Source of the DNA: Ottelia alismoides
Taxonomy: Eukaryota > Streptophyta > Magnoliopsida > Alismatales > Hydrocharitaceae
Assembly (NCBI GenBank): GCA_037367405.1
Contig: JAZKJV010000686.1
Span: 124,001 to 188,000 of the forward strand
DNA length: 64,000 nt
Direction of reading: 5' to 3'
The notes below the pieces were generated by a model that was not told the origin of the DNA, made no database searches, and saw only the letters and a program-made list of their open reading frames with translations. Below, one piece after another: positions 31,433-42,359 of the stretch (positions are counted from its first letter, which is position 1; the number at the start of each line of letters is the position of its first letter). Position numbers and translations under genes: made by a program.

Positions 31433-32505
31433 CTAGTCCTGCTGGGTGTAAGTCTGATCCCAGCCACTTTGAGGCCCCGATGCCTGTTCCTGTACAAGAT
31501 GGACTTGATGTACAAGTACAGGTGATGCAGAAGGGGCAGGTAGCTTTATCTTAGCTACCTTCTCAAAAAGTTCCTCCACTTGCTTCGGTAGACGCAAAAG
31601 AGACTCAAGTTCTGCGACTCTCTTGTGGATCTGCTCGACCATGGTTAGCTTGTCGGCAATCATCCCCATGCTAGGAATGAGGTCCTCGGTCAGATCTGCT
31701 ACAGTCCTTCGGGTTGTCTCGTTTGATAGGATTGAGGGAGACAACGTATAGGCCCTTGTGGCCTGCGACCTGCCGGTCTCCGCCATCTGCTCCAGGATCT
31801 TCCATACAACATTCTCATTTTTGTTCAGATAGCTTCCTCCACAGGTGGCACTTACTAACCCCTGCATCTCCGGGGTTAGACCACAGAACAAGGTCTGGAC
31901 TAAGATCGCCTTAGAAATGCCGTGGCAGGGGCATTTCTGTACTAAGTCATTGAACCTATCCCAGGCATCATGGAAAGGTTCACTGGGTCCTTGGGAAAAG
32001 CTAGCGATCTTCGTTCTCATTTGGTTAGTTCTACTGAGGGGGTAGAACTTTTTCAGAAAGAGGTCCTTGAACTGCATCCAGGTAGTACATATCACCCCTA
32101 GGTTTTTCAGCCAATGTGCTGCCTTATCTCCTAAGGCAAATGGGGTGGCCTTCAATCTAATGTAATCTTGGCCAACATTGGGATGGCTAAGATTGTTGCA
32201 AACCAGCTCGAAGTCTCGAAGGAAGTGTACGATTCTTCGTTGATATTCTCATTGAACTTCGGTAGCAGGCTAAGGAACTGGGGCTTCAGCTCAAATGCTT
32301 CTGCGGGAACCGCTGGTGCCAACCAATTTTGTATCTCATTCTCCGCTGGGTTGTAGGCATCAACCATTGGTCGGTCGATACCTCCAGATACGATGATTTG
32401 TCCCATCCTAGCTGTGAGATCTGCATTTCTTTGTTCGGCGTCAGCAAGGCGATTAAGAATCTGTTGTAGTTGCTCCTCATCCGGTGGTTGTTGCTTAGGC
32501 AGCAT
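31433..32505 (-). pseudogene. A3 gag (matrix and capsid), one frameshift
   Basis: The start is ATG 32505 (MLPKQQPPDEEQLQQ), leading to AFELKPQFLSLLPKFNENINEE. Near 32245 a one-base shift moves the text (DFELVCNNLSHPNVGQDYIR) into the frame of 32155-31433. This continues FALGDKAAHWLKNL, TWMQFKDLFLKKFYPLSRTNQMR and FHDAWDRFNDLVQKCPCHGI, the Athila/retrotransposon Gag core, then a coiled, Glu-rich end (VAELESLLRLPKQVEELFEKV). It would form the particle. The upstream 120-aa and downstream 240-aa frames overlap, which makes a single indel the simplest reading. Confidence 0.88.
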
Positions 32506-34125
32506 CTCGTCCTCTATTCCTGGGTGTTAGATAAGATCGGTGTCAGAGGACAAATCAAGGAAAGGATTACCGAGGCGATAGTCTTCCTCGGTAAGCTCGG
32601 AAGAGAGGAAAGGGTTGGTTTGAGAGTAACCACCCTAGGTGTGAGGGATCCAGAACTCAAGAGGGTCATGAGTCCAGGGTGGCCCACGGTGCGCTTGGGC
32701 CTGTGAAGATGATTTTCGTGGGGGGGCTTAGAGAAAGATTGGCAAATAATGTATTGATATCCCCCCAGTCATTCATCTTGAAGTGACGAGAAGAAGTGGG
32801 AGATTTAAGTGAAGGTAGGGTTTGACTCCTACCTGAACCAAACAATTCAATCCAAGACCCTGGTTTCACACTCAACACAGTGAAGGACTCAAAACCGAGT
32901 CCAATTTATCTTGTAAATTTTAAGTGTGATTTTTCAAGCAAGATAGCAAGGATTACGCGGCCTATAGGGAAGTCGGCTCAGAGCCGGATGCGTCTTCCCT
33001 GTTTAACCTGTCGCCTAAGATATCACCGATCCTTCCTTTCTTCGCTCCTATCCGGAGTTGGGGACTCAAAGACGTGCCCCTATCTACCTGCAAGCAGGCA
33101 GAGGCTGACAAAGCTAGGCCTTGTCGCAAAGTACCGTTGGTTCGCCCCTATCTACCCGCGAACAGGCGGAGGCTACTTGGTACTGTCAATGAGCTAAAAG
33201 TATCCAACTCGTGATATTTGCTAGGATCAGTTGGCCCGTGATATGGAAGGCGGGGATTTGGGCTCTGCCTTAAGGTGTTCACACACACTCAAGTACCCTC
33301 ACTCAGCCTGAAATCAAGGTCGGGGATTAGTTTCCCGCAAACAATTTTTTCAATTTTATTGATTTTTTTTGGTCAAAGATGTTAGCAGTCCCGGTTTTAA
33401 GTTAAGTTCTCACTTGTTAATCCAACCACACAGCACGCCTATCGTCCAGTCCCAATTTCCGTTTAAGTTAAGTGTGAAAAACAGAGGGGGAAATCGAGAA
33501 AAGCCGATGCACAAAAAACTATGATGCGTATGCTGAGTTGAGAAGACTTACAGTGATCCCTTCGCTTTTATGCAGGATGCAATACAATATTGAAATTTTA
33601 TACTAAATGAATGCAATCGAGGAAATCCGCTCCTAGACAGGCAGTTATATTAGCGAGTGAAGAACAAGTTCAATTTGACTAGATCTGCGGTCTAGGTACG
33701 TCTTTTAATGTATGTGTGGTCTTAAAAATTACGAGCACAAGCAATCCCTAGAGTGGCTCGAGGAGCCGCTAGTGCAAGCCTAAATTACAATTCAAACAAC
33801 ACAGCACGGGGACACAATTCCACTATTTTTACACACGCGAGAACCCAAACGGGAACCGCTGGAAATGATGCGAAGAATGTGGAAATAAATAAAATTTACA
33901 AGTTCTCTCGAATCACTCAAACAAATTAGAATGCGTGTTCCTCGAAGCGTCTTCGACTCCAGTGTCCCTCGCATAAAAACAAGTTGAGGTCAGATAAAGA
34001 ACGACACAAAAATGCAAAAATTTAAAACACAGAGAAATATTCACAAGAAAAACTGGGGGTCAGACTACCCGGGGATTGAAAATCAAACAATCAGACTTTC
34101 ACTTCAAATTAACCTAAGCCGTGCC
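32506..34125 (-). other. A3 untranslated leader
   Basis: About 1.6 kb between primer site and gag with no credible frame. GC-rich hairpin-forming repeats lie at 33071-33180. The rest (33200-34080) is plain. Packaging signals would be expected in this interval. Confidence 0.7.
33071..33180 (-). repeat. Direct repeat with hairpins in A3 leader
   Basis: CCCCTATCTACC recurs at 33077 and 33145 (68-bp period). Each is followed by a small inverted repeat: CCTGC/GCAGG near 33087 and CCGC/GCGG near 33156, then AGGCT. The stem bases differ between the two copies but still pair. Confidence 0.65.
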
Positions 34126-34143
34126 TCCCCGGCAACGGCGCCA
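34126..34143 (-). other. A3 primer binding site (tRNA-Asp type)
   Basis: The complement reads TGGCGCCGTTGCCGGGGA, which matches the 3' end of plant tRNA-Asp and is typical of Athila elements. It lies 3 nt from the LTR edge at 34147. Confidence 0.95.
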
Positions 34144-35893
34144 TTTTGATAGGCGCTCCCGCACACTTGTTAATTCGGTCAGATTAATGTCCAAATTAAT
34201 TATCAGTTTTCGTTGCAGTCGGATATGAGAGGGAATATCAAAAACCACTTTTAATTAGATTCAAGTCAATTTCAAGCGGCAATTTTTTTACTTGGTGAAG
34301 TCCAAGGTCGAACTCAGGGAGGCATCTGTCTCCTTAGGATGATTTTTAGTAAAGTTCCAGTGTTCAATTTTCGAGGGAGAATAATTTTGGTCTTTTCGGT
34401 TTTTTATGCAAAACACATGCAAAAATCGAGCCAATTTACGACTTAAATCTGTTAAGTATTCAAACGAAGTCCAAAAATGATAAAAATTAGCCAGATGATG
34501 AAATATGATGAAAATGAACTACCTAATTTTTTTGGAATTTTTCGACACTAGATGAATTTACTGTGAATTAAATATGCAGGCAGGGTGATTTTCACTAATT
34601 TAATTTCAATAAATACCAAATCATATTGTTTTCAGGAACAAAAATTATCCTAGATAGATCTAATGATAAGGAATCTAGGAAAATTGACAGAACTAAATTT
34701 TAATGTGAAATGAACCTATTAAAATTAAAATAAGAAAATCACTAAATAATTTATTCAGGCCTCGATATGTGTGCAAATGTCATGAAATATTTATGCAATG
34801 TTGAGTTCACTATCGTAGAGCTACTACGAATTTTTGAGAATTTTTGGAGCTACAGAAAATTAATTGTAAATTAAAAGGTGTCACTGGGCAAAATATCACA
34901 CAAATCAACCAACTAATTGATTTAAAAATCTACTGTAATTACAAAAATGTGACAGGTGACGCAATAGATAGAGGACAAGTTACTCAACAATATACAACTT
35001 TTGAAATTAAAAAATGATGCAAAATGGAACCTAGGGATGCATGCAAAGACAGGGGTGTACTTGCAATACAGAAAATAAAATTACATAAAATGAAATATGC
35101 TGACAGGGACTTAAATGCAATTACCTATAATGCTGGGGGTATCAATGCAATTTCTCCACTAGTACGTGCTCCTCACGTGGGGTCTGCTTCACAAGGACCT
35201 TTTTGTAATTTCAAAAAGTCCCGAGGGCCTCTGTGTAAAATACCCAGGCTGCACGTGCTCCTCACGTGGTCGGCCTAGGCTCGGGCGGCATAGGAGGCTC
35301 GGGGCTCGGCTCGGAAGGTCCTGGAGGTCTGGAGTGAGGCTCAGTGTAGCCTCGGGTAGTCCGAGCCTAGGGTCGGAGAAGAGGCTCAGACTCCTCTGCG
35401 TGGCGGGCTGAAGACCGTTGGATCAAGAGTGATCCAACGGCTGCTGGAAGGAGACGCGTGGCGCACTGGTAGGCCGTCAGATCTGGATAGATCCAACGGG
35501 CACTGGATCGCGATGGAAGGGGTGACATGGCTGAATGCTGATCTTTGGATCACGACAGATCCTACGGCTGGCTGCAGCTCCGACGGATTAGCGACGTGGC
35601 TGACTAGGAACCGTCCGATCGAGGTGATCGAACGGTCACTGAGTTGTCTTCTTCAAAGGGCCTCCACCGCCAGCGGAGGAGATGGCGGGGCTCCGGCGAC
35701 GAGGCCTTGGCTCCGCACGTCCCTCCTCGTGTCGATGAAGCTCTCCGAGGTGTCAGAGATATCCCAGAAGAAGTGTGGCGATGCGGCGAAAGTACTAATG
35801 GTCTTAGGAGCTGGAGAGGGCCGTAGGAGCTCTGTGGCGACGAAGCTCAAAGGGGCCTCCGATGATGTTCCGGCCAATGCACGAAAGTGGTTC

Positions 35894-36196
35894 CTGCAGG
35901 CGTTAGAAGTGTAGCCGAAGCACTGGGTGCACTTGTGGAGACGTGGGGATGGTCGGCGAGGCCTAAGGCAGATCGGAGATGATCTGGTGATGGTACTCCG
36001 GCCAAGTGGCGGAGCTGGAGGTGGTGGAGAGCGAAGTATGTTGTAGGAGAGCACGAATTAAACCGCGAGGATGAGAGCTCCGTCACGGAGCTCGGCGGAG
36101 TGAGGGCGAGGCGAGAAGATGACGGTGGAGGTGTAATTAAATGAGAAAATTGACAAAAAATCAAAATGGAGATTAAACGGAGATGGATGTATTTAC
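35894..36196 (-). other. Candidate intron in A3 5' LTR leader (303 nt)
   Basis: Donor CCAG/GTAAAT (exon end at 36197) and acceptor CCTGCAG/GA (exon start at 35893) on the minus strand, downstream of the TATA-like box. In the genomic RNA this lies in the 5' leader. Confidence 0.45.
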
Positions 36197-36433
36197 CTGG
36201 GGTTTGGAGCTCGAGGTTGAGGTCCAGGTCGTTGCTCAAGGGGTCGGTAGGGTCCCGAGCTCGTGCAGCTTCGCGGAGGGCAGCTGCGACACGGCGGTGG
36301 CACCGTGGATCTCGTCGGAGAAGAAACCCTTCTTCGTTCAACGATTTGTCTAATCGCTGTCACCAATTGGATGTTCGGAGCTCAGGGAAGCTCTCTGGAA
36401 TGGCGGATGGGTGTGACGATGGCTGGTGCTCGA

Positions 36434-36442
36434 GTATTTAAA
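36434..36442 (-). promoter_or_regulatory. A3 5' LTR TATA-like box
   Basis: The complement reads TTTAAATAC between GGCCC and CTCGAGC. This would drive the full-length A3 RNA leftward. Confidence 0.6.
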
Positions 36443-37561
36443 GGGCCAAGGTGGACGACCAGCCTGGTGATGGGGCGAAGTTTAAGGGGTTCGTGGGATG
36501 TCGCTGGAGGTCGACGTGGGTAGTGGAGTGGCTGGCGAGGATAAGGGACGAGTGGGGAAGGACGTGGAGGTGATGGTGGTTGTCGACGGTGGTGGAGACG
36601 CGGTTGAGAATAGGAAGGGGCTGCCCCTCCCGCAAGGCGGAGAACATGGGAGAGAGGGGCGTTGGAGGTGGAAGACGAAGTCTCCACCGTTGGATCTTGT
36701 TATCCAACGGTGGTGATCGAGGCGGAATGGAGCGGTGGGATGGAGATCTGGGCGCGGTGATCTGAGCATCAGGAACCCTCCACGTGGCGCGCTGGGAGCG
36801 AAGTACGCGCGAGCGGTGTGGATTGCATCAGGAGTGGCTTAATCCAAAGGATGTGATGGTGCCAGGTGTCGTGCAGAGGAGAGGGCGCTGACGAGCGGCG
36901 GAGATCAGATCTGAGGAAGATTGAAGGGCTGCGATGCACAGTGGGCTGAGCGGTTGAGATGGAGGGATGGAGTGCGTCATCCAAGGGCGCAACAAGCGCC
37001 ACGTGGCTTGCTGAGGAAGAGGCGCGATCGGGCGGTTGAGATGAGGCGGGAGGTCTTGATCAGACGGTGGGAATACAAAGCACACGTGGAGGCGGTGTGG
37101 CCGTTGGATCTGGAAGACCATCCAATGGCTGAAAGGTGCGGCGGCTAGGGCAAGGGGGACGGGCCGCGAGGCGCAACCTGATGGCGCCACGTGGCCTACT
37201 GTGAATGGCTGGAAAGAAAAATATGTATAGAGAGAAGAGGGGGCCGAATTTGGAAAAACTCAAAACATGAAAGTTGTAGATCTCGATGAGATCTACAAGT
37301 TTCATGTTGACCAAAGACGGAGATGAGGTCAAATATGATACATAAATACAAAGATACAAATATACATACATGTAGTATACAAAGAGGCCCAAAAACCCAA
37401 CTTTCTCATACGAGCTCCAAATTGGATGAAATTAGTCTCATTTTAAAGGTCTTTTAATGTGTATTATTTTGAAAGTGAGTAGACCTATTTTGGAGTTTTT
37501 ATGAGGGAGCTATGGCTATTTTACGGTCCAGGAGTTCTAGGGCTTTATTGGCTATTTTACA

Positions 37562-37576
37562 GGGGGGGGGGGGGGG
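37562..37576. repeat. G15 homopolymer in A3 5' LTR
   Basis: Fifteen G in a row. The aligned 3' LTR position near 24210 has six G followed by TG. It may be real slippage or a sequencing artefact. Confidence 0.85.
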
Positions 37577-37823
37577 TTTCTGGCTTTCTTCCCTATATTA
37601 TTAACTAAGGAGTACATATTATAAGGAAGAGGTTATTTTGATAAGTGGATATTTTACTAGGGATTTTGGCTTCTTATTTAAATGCTAATGGAGTGCTAAA
37701 ATGCATGTATTATGTATGCATGCATGAATGCTATTTATGCATTATAAAGGGAAATATGCCTCTATCTACTCGGGAACAAGGTTCTATTTTTAACTTTTAA
37801 AGTTATGAATTACATATTCATCA

Positions 37824-37828
37824 ACCGT
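37824..37828. repeat. A3 target-site duplication, right copy (ACCGT)
   Basis: Identical to 20791-20795. The A2 sequence continues after it. Confidence 0.93.
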
Positions 37829-38564
37829 ATATCTTTTTCTTTGATAGTGTGGACATCTAAAGACCGACATATTGGGTTGAAATAAAGATTTGGATGAGGG
37901 ATGGAATGCTAGCACAATTTTTTATAGGACTCCAAAACATGGATGGCATAAAAGATTCTATATTAGTGGGGGAACAATAGGTCAATGCAGAGCAACCAAA
38001 AATTCTACCAAAAAGAAGCCAATACCAAAAAGAACAATATTTGACCACAATGGTTCACCCTTCAGATAGCCTGCAGATCTGACAGAGATTTGACTACACC
38101 GGCCAAGCTTCATAGAATAATTGACTACATTGGTCACTCTCTCCTTCTTTATCCTTCTTCTAGACTTGTCCGCCAAATTGTTGTGAACTAGCATGTTCCT
38201 CAACATAGAAAGAAATACCTAACTCCTCAAGGACAAGTTACTGGAGGAGGAGATTGAATGGACGCTTGGCATCTTTAATGGGATAAGCCAATGTCCTTCA
38301 CACACCGTAGTTAGTTATTCAGTGTTCATGTGGGATTCTTAATGAGGGGGTTTATCTAAGATGACTTATGGTTTGGGTCTGGATAATTACTTGAATAACT
38401 TGAAGATGGTTGCTCTCAAAACCCTATATCTAATAAGGAGTTCCGTTACATTATTAATCCAAAGGTCGAGTCGAGCTTCATTTTGACCTTTTTTTCATGA
38501 CCTTGGTATGGAACCCAATCTCATTTCACTTATGCATTTCATTTTAGTTGCCCAAGGATGAGTT

Positions 38565-38579
38565 TTAAGTATAAGGGGT
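38565..38579 (+). other. A2 polypurine tract
   Basis: TTAAGTATAAGGGGT directly before TGATAAATC, the LTR start. It is one base longer than the A3 tract. Confidence 0.75.
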
Positions 38580-39890
38580 TGATAAATCTGCGATTCCACA
38601 CTATAGAAGTTGAAAATATAGCTTTGTTCCCGAGTAATTGTTGCATTTGTTCATTTAAATTGCGTTTTTATCCATCTTGCATATGTAATTAATATTCATG
38701 TTTTAGCATACATAATTGCATTTAAAAAGAAGCCAAGAATCTTGTACATTATGACATGTATAATACCACAACTTCCCCTTTTTTTAATTATTTGTCACTG
38801 ACTACTAATGAAATAAAATGAACTTTTTGTGTACATACTGCTAAAATTTAATCAAGAAAAAATATCTAAAAAAAGGTAACTTGTATATTTTCTAAGTAAA
38901 GCCTAAACCCTAGTATTGAGACAGAAAATGTAAGTGTAAATATCTCCCTCATACGATATCTTGTGAACTCTTACTCCATTTTTTAATTAATGTACCTTCA
39001 ATTATATACAAACAAGACTGATTCAAAAGAATTGAATACATTAAATTTGGGTTTTAAGACTGTTGCAACGGTTTTCTGGGGTTTTAATTAATTGGATTAT
39101 TAACAAGTCATTGCAACCCAATCAAGCATCAACAGACAGACAATTTTATTTTTTTAGCTTCTCAATCTGTAAAATTAACTACAAGCGAATAATGAAGCAA
39201 GAGAATTTTTCTCTACTTATTTACATGTATATCAGACAGGATCGAACTCAAGGAGGCTATAATTCCCAAGGGTTATTCAAATAATCGATGAAAAAACAAT
39301 TAAGAGAAAAAAGAAAGAATCTCAAAGGAAAACTATCCTTCATTTTTGTGGATTTTTCACTTTTAATTTTTAATTTTTTTGATTTTCAAATTTTTAGTGA
39401 TTTTAATTTTTTATTTTTTTAATTTCAAATAAAGAACAATATGCACAAGATATGAAAGACACACACCAAACTCTTTTTGTATTTTCCAATTAGATCAAAA
39501 ATACTTAGAAAAATCCAAATAAAATATTTTTGGGTTTAAAAGATTTTGAAATGTTTTTGAGATTTTTTTGTAGAGTTTTCAAATATTTTTATATTTTTTA
39601 AAAGGAAACAATAGTAAAAATGATAAATAGTGTACAACCTGGACTAATTTCAACTTAAAAATATTTTAGTGCCCAACCCTAGCAAATATTTTCATGCTAA
39701 AATAGAGATAAATATCTACAACAGGAACTGAAATCATGAATTTTGGATTTTTGTCGAATTGTTTATGATTATCATAAGTTTTTTTAGTATTTTCAATTTT
39801 TTGGTGGTTTTAGAAAGAATTATGTGTGAAATTTGGTTAGTTATGAAATAAAACTACTCTAATTTTTTTTAGATTTTTTGGAGAAATATT
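38580..39890 (+). repeat. A2 3' LTR, shortened or truncated
   Basis: The LTR begins TGATAAATCTG. Its first ~200 bp share block order with the A3 LTR start, and 39230-39290 shares the GATCGAACTCA/GGAGGC block that lies near the A3 LTR end. The GC-rich centre is missing, so about 1.3 kb stands for 3.7 kb. 39300-39860 is very AT-rich and holds nothing recognisable. The end at about 39890 is cut by C3. Confidence 0.65.
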
Positions 39891-40424
39891 CAAATTTTGG
39901 AGCCTCTCTCTCTCTCTCTTCTTCATACATGACAGCCTCACTCCCTCTAATTTTGGCCATCCACCACACCCTAGAGGAGAGATTCGTCGACGCTCTCGCC
40001 ACCGCGCTGCCGCTTCGACGTTCTTCGGTTCTCCGTCTTCTAGGAGTGATACACTCATGAAGGAGACGTTCGATCTCGTGCGACGATATCAGGAGCAACT
40101 ACGCTTGGATCAACTTCTTGGATTGCGAGGACAACGCGGTTCATCCCCGTGCTTGCAAGCGGTCTCACCAACGATCGGACTTGAGACAGGAGGTCTCTTT
40201 CTTTAGAGACTTGATCAATCACGCTTCAAGAGGTATTGCATTATACTTGTTGTGATTATAGATGAAACGATCCGAGAATCGTTCTTGGATCATGTAGTTT
40301 CATCACATGAAAAATTTTAAATTCTGCTGCTCGGAACAATTAGTACGACTAGTCGTTCTTCGTCGTATCCGATACGACGATCACGCTTCTGTGATGCACT
40401 TGAGGATAATTACATATCCTTCAA
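39891..40424 (+). repeat. C3 5' LTR, last 534 bp
   Basis: It starts in the CAAATTTTGGAGC block (47955 in the 3' LTR) and runs to the CA before the primer site. The U3 part and TATA box are missing. U5 hairpins lie at 40333-40357 and 40360-40380. The second has perfect 10-bp arms TCGTCGTATC/GATACGACGA around one base. Confidence 0.85.
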
Positions 40425-40426
40425 GT

Positions 40427-40438
40427 GGTATCAGAGCC
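40427..40438 (+). other. C3 primer binding site (initiator tRNA-Met type)
   Basis: TGGTATCAGAGC, 2 nt after the LTR end at 40424, fully conserved. Confidence 0.93.
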
Positions 40439-42359
40439 TTAGGTCGACGGTTTCGAATATAATTCGAAAACCAATGACGACTTGGGTCCGTAAAGGTCGC
40501 GAAAGTTTTTTGTCGCATTTGATTTCGAAGATCTGTTTAGTAAATAATTTCGGCCATGTTTAAAATGTTTAAGCACGAATTATTTCCATGGATTTTGTTC
40601 CCCATTAAATAAGGAAACCATAGGATGTGATTTTGCATAAATCGGATTTCGTATGCTTGAGATATGGTTGTTTTGATGAACATGTATGCACCGTTGCGGG
40701 AACTGTATATCTTAACATAATTAAAGAGTTAATTACTGTATAGATCTGCCTCGAAATGCGTGAAATATCACTTGTATTGTATCCTAAATCAAGTTAGAAA
40801 TCTTTGAAAATTGAGTTTGACTAATTTGGATTTAAATTGATTGAGATATGTTAATTTCATTGAGTAGGGGTCACTACTGAAATTACAGTCCTAATCTAGA
40901 ACCAAAAGATTGTCAATTAGTGAAATTAATTGTTAATTTCGTGAAATAATCATGAACAATATTTGTAAAATATTGGAATATGATTATTTACATAATTGAC
41001 TTAGCCTCAACCAATTAATTGATTAGATTTGATCTAAATCTTAATTGGAAACACAATCATCAAACTTGATGCTTGAATAGTGATTGTCATTTAATCAATT
41101 AGTGAAATTAAATTATTTAATTTCCTACATTAATTGTGCATAAATATTTGTAAAATATTGATGATAATTATTCCCTTAAATGACATTGCCTTAACCAATA
41201 ATTGATTAGATGTGATCTAGATCACTAATTGGTTACATGATCTACATGATCAACATTCCAACAAACATGTTGCTTGAATAGGACTTGGGATTTGTTTAGC
41301 AAATCTCATTATAATGTTAATCAAAAATTGTTTTGATTATTATTATATGGTATAATTTCGGTTGAAAAACCGATGATCATCTCAAGTACAAATTGATATA
41401 TCTGGCATTATGCTTTCCCGAGGCGGATATGGTGACTAGTCGGAGAGCATTGGTGTAGCGGGTTGCAATGTATGTGGTCCGTCCCACTCTCGTCGGTACT
41501 GGCCATGACAGCGGATAGGGACTGCATTATGCCGAAGAAAATTAAGGTGTATTTTTTAATTATTAAAATTCGAATTAATACGTACTTTGAGATATTACCA
41601 TATTTATATTCAAGTAAAAATAATCAAGTTTGTTGATTGAATTGGATTGATAATCAATTTAATGTGATTAAATTGGTTATGTCCAGTTGAGACACTCTAT
41701 TATGAATGGAGTTATAATTTCCCTTGGAAGAATTAATTATGTGAATGTGATTCATGATAATTAATTAAAATTTGAATATGATTTGGCGGATCACATAAGT
41801 GACATCCATGATCTCCCGTCAAGTCGGAGGGTTCCGTCGCCAGGGATTGTATGTGGGACATGCCTGTCCGAAGTGACATCTCCTGTATGCAAGCGCATCT
41901 GGATCGGGCTCTTCGCTTCTCGAAAGAGTAAGGACGTATGCGTAGTGACCCCAAAATCGGGTCTCATATTATTGGGGCAATTTGGATTGCGCATAGCGAG
42001 TTGTATTCTTGTTGACGGTTGGTTCAATTAATGATGGGTAAACATTGCCTTAGGGGTGGTGGGCCCGGGTGTTAAAGACCGAATTGGGAGATGCAAGTTG
42101 GACTTGCAAGGCGGAATGTGTTCCTGCTTCTTTTTATCCGAGTTGTAGGTTCTCATATTATTGGGATGCAACAAAGATAAGGAAGGAGATCCCAGATTTT
42201 GTTTGAGATATAATGGTAAGTATATCTCTTACATTGAAAGTGATTAAGGGAATGAACTTTCAGTATTGACATGGCAAGACAACTTTGATATAAAAATGCC
42301 TAAATCAAAGTAAAATATGTATATATATATATATATAAATATATACACATGAAAATTTA
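40439..42359 (+). other. C3 untranslated leader with internal duplication
   Basis: The leader parallels C1 7964-9685. A segment of about 170-190 bp (40908-41085) is repeated, diverged, at 41082-41281; C1 has it once. Conserved blocks are 41410-41533 and 41783-42080. The rest shows nothing. Confidence 0.7.
41783..42031 (+). pseudogene. C3 short leader ORF
   Basis: The frame carries RRVPSPGIVCGTCLSE, SPVCKRIWIGLFASRKSK and VCVVTPKSG, matching C1 and C2. No in-frame ATG exists near the start (a TAA lies upstream), and a frameshift after TPKSG alters the end. It keeps an open frame of over 60 codons even though gag-pol of this copy is unreadable. That could be chance or a sign of former constraint. 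Confidence 0.35.

Larger units (their letters stand above)
20796..37823 (-). mobile_element. Athila-type Ty3/gypsy element A3, structurally complete (17.0 kb)
   Basis: On the minus strand the order is 5' LTR (37823-34147), tRNA-Asp primer site, 1.6-kb leader, gag, protease, RT, RNase H, integrase, a 1.9-kb untranslated region with repeated polypurine tracts, the final polypurine tract, and 3' LTR (24465-20796). An exact ACCGT duplication flanks it. Gag and pol carry at least two frameshifts and two nonsense changes. No env-like ORF follows integrase. LTRs of about 3.67 kb are long even for Athila. Confidence 0.95.
34147..37823 (-). repeat. A3 5' LTR (3677 bp)
   Basis: Bounded by TG (34147) next to the primer site and CA (37823) next to ACCGT. 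It carries the same modules as the 3' LTR: hairpins at about 35413 and 36683, a candidate intron at 35894-36196, a TATA-like box (complement TTTAAATAC) at 36434-36442, and a 15-base G run at 37562-37576 that is much shorter in the 3' LTR (near 24210). Confidence 0.94.
37824..39890 (+). mobile_element. Athila-like element A2, right part (3' UTR, polypurine tract, 3' LTR)
   Basis: 37829-38564 continues the A2 untranslated region; 38440-38564 closely follows the complement of A3 24610-24480 (ACCTTGGTATGGAACCCA and the region around it). A polypurine tract and LTR follow. The LTR ends near 39890, where a truncated copia LTR (C3) starts. No coding sequence is seen. Confidence 0.8.

Noticed and set aside
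30668..31525. Plus-strand ORFs with hydrophobic Leu-rich products over A3 gag
   Set aside because: They are antisense shadows of the Gln- and Ser-rich Gag region.
32152..32260. Programmed frameshift in A3 gag
   Set aside because: The shift falls inside the conserved Gag core, not at a gag-pol joint, and no slippery site stands out. A one-base mutation is simpler.
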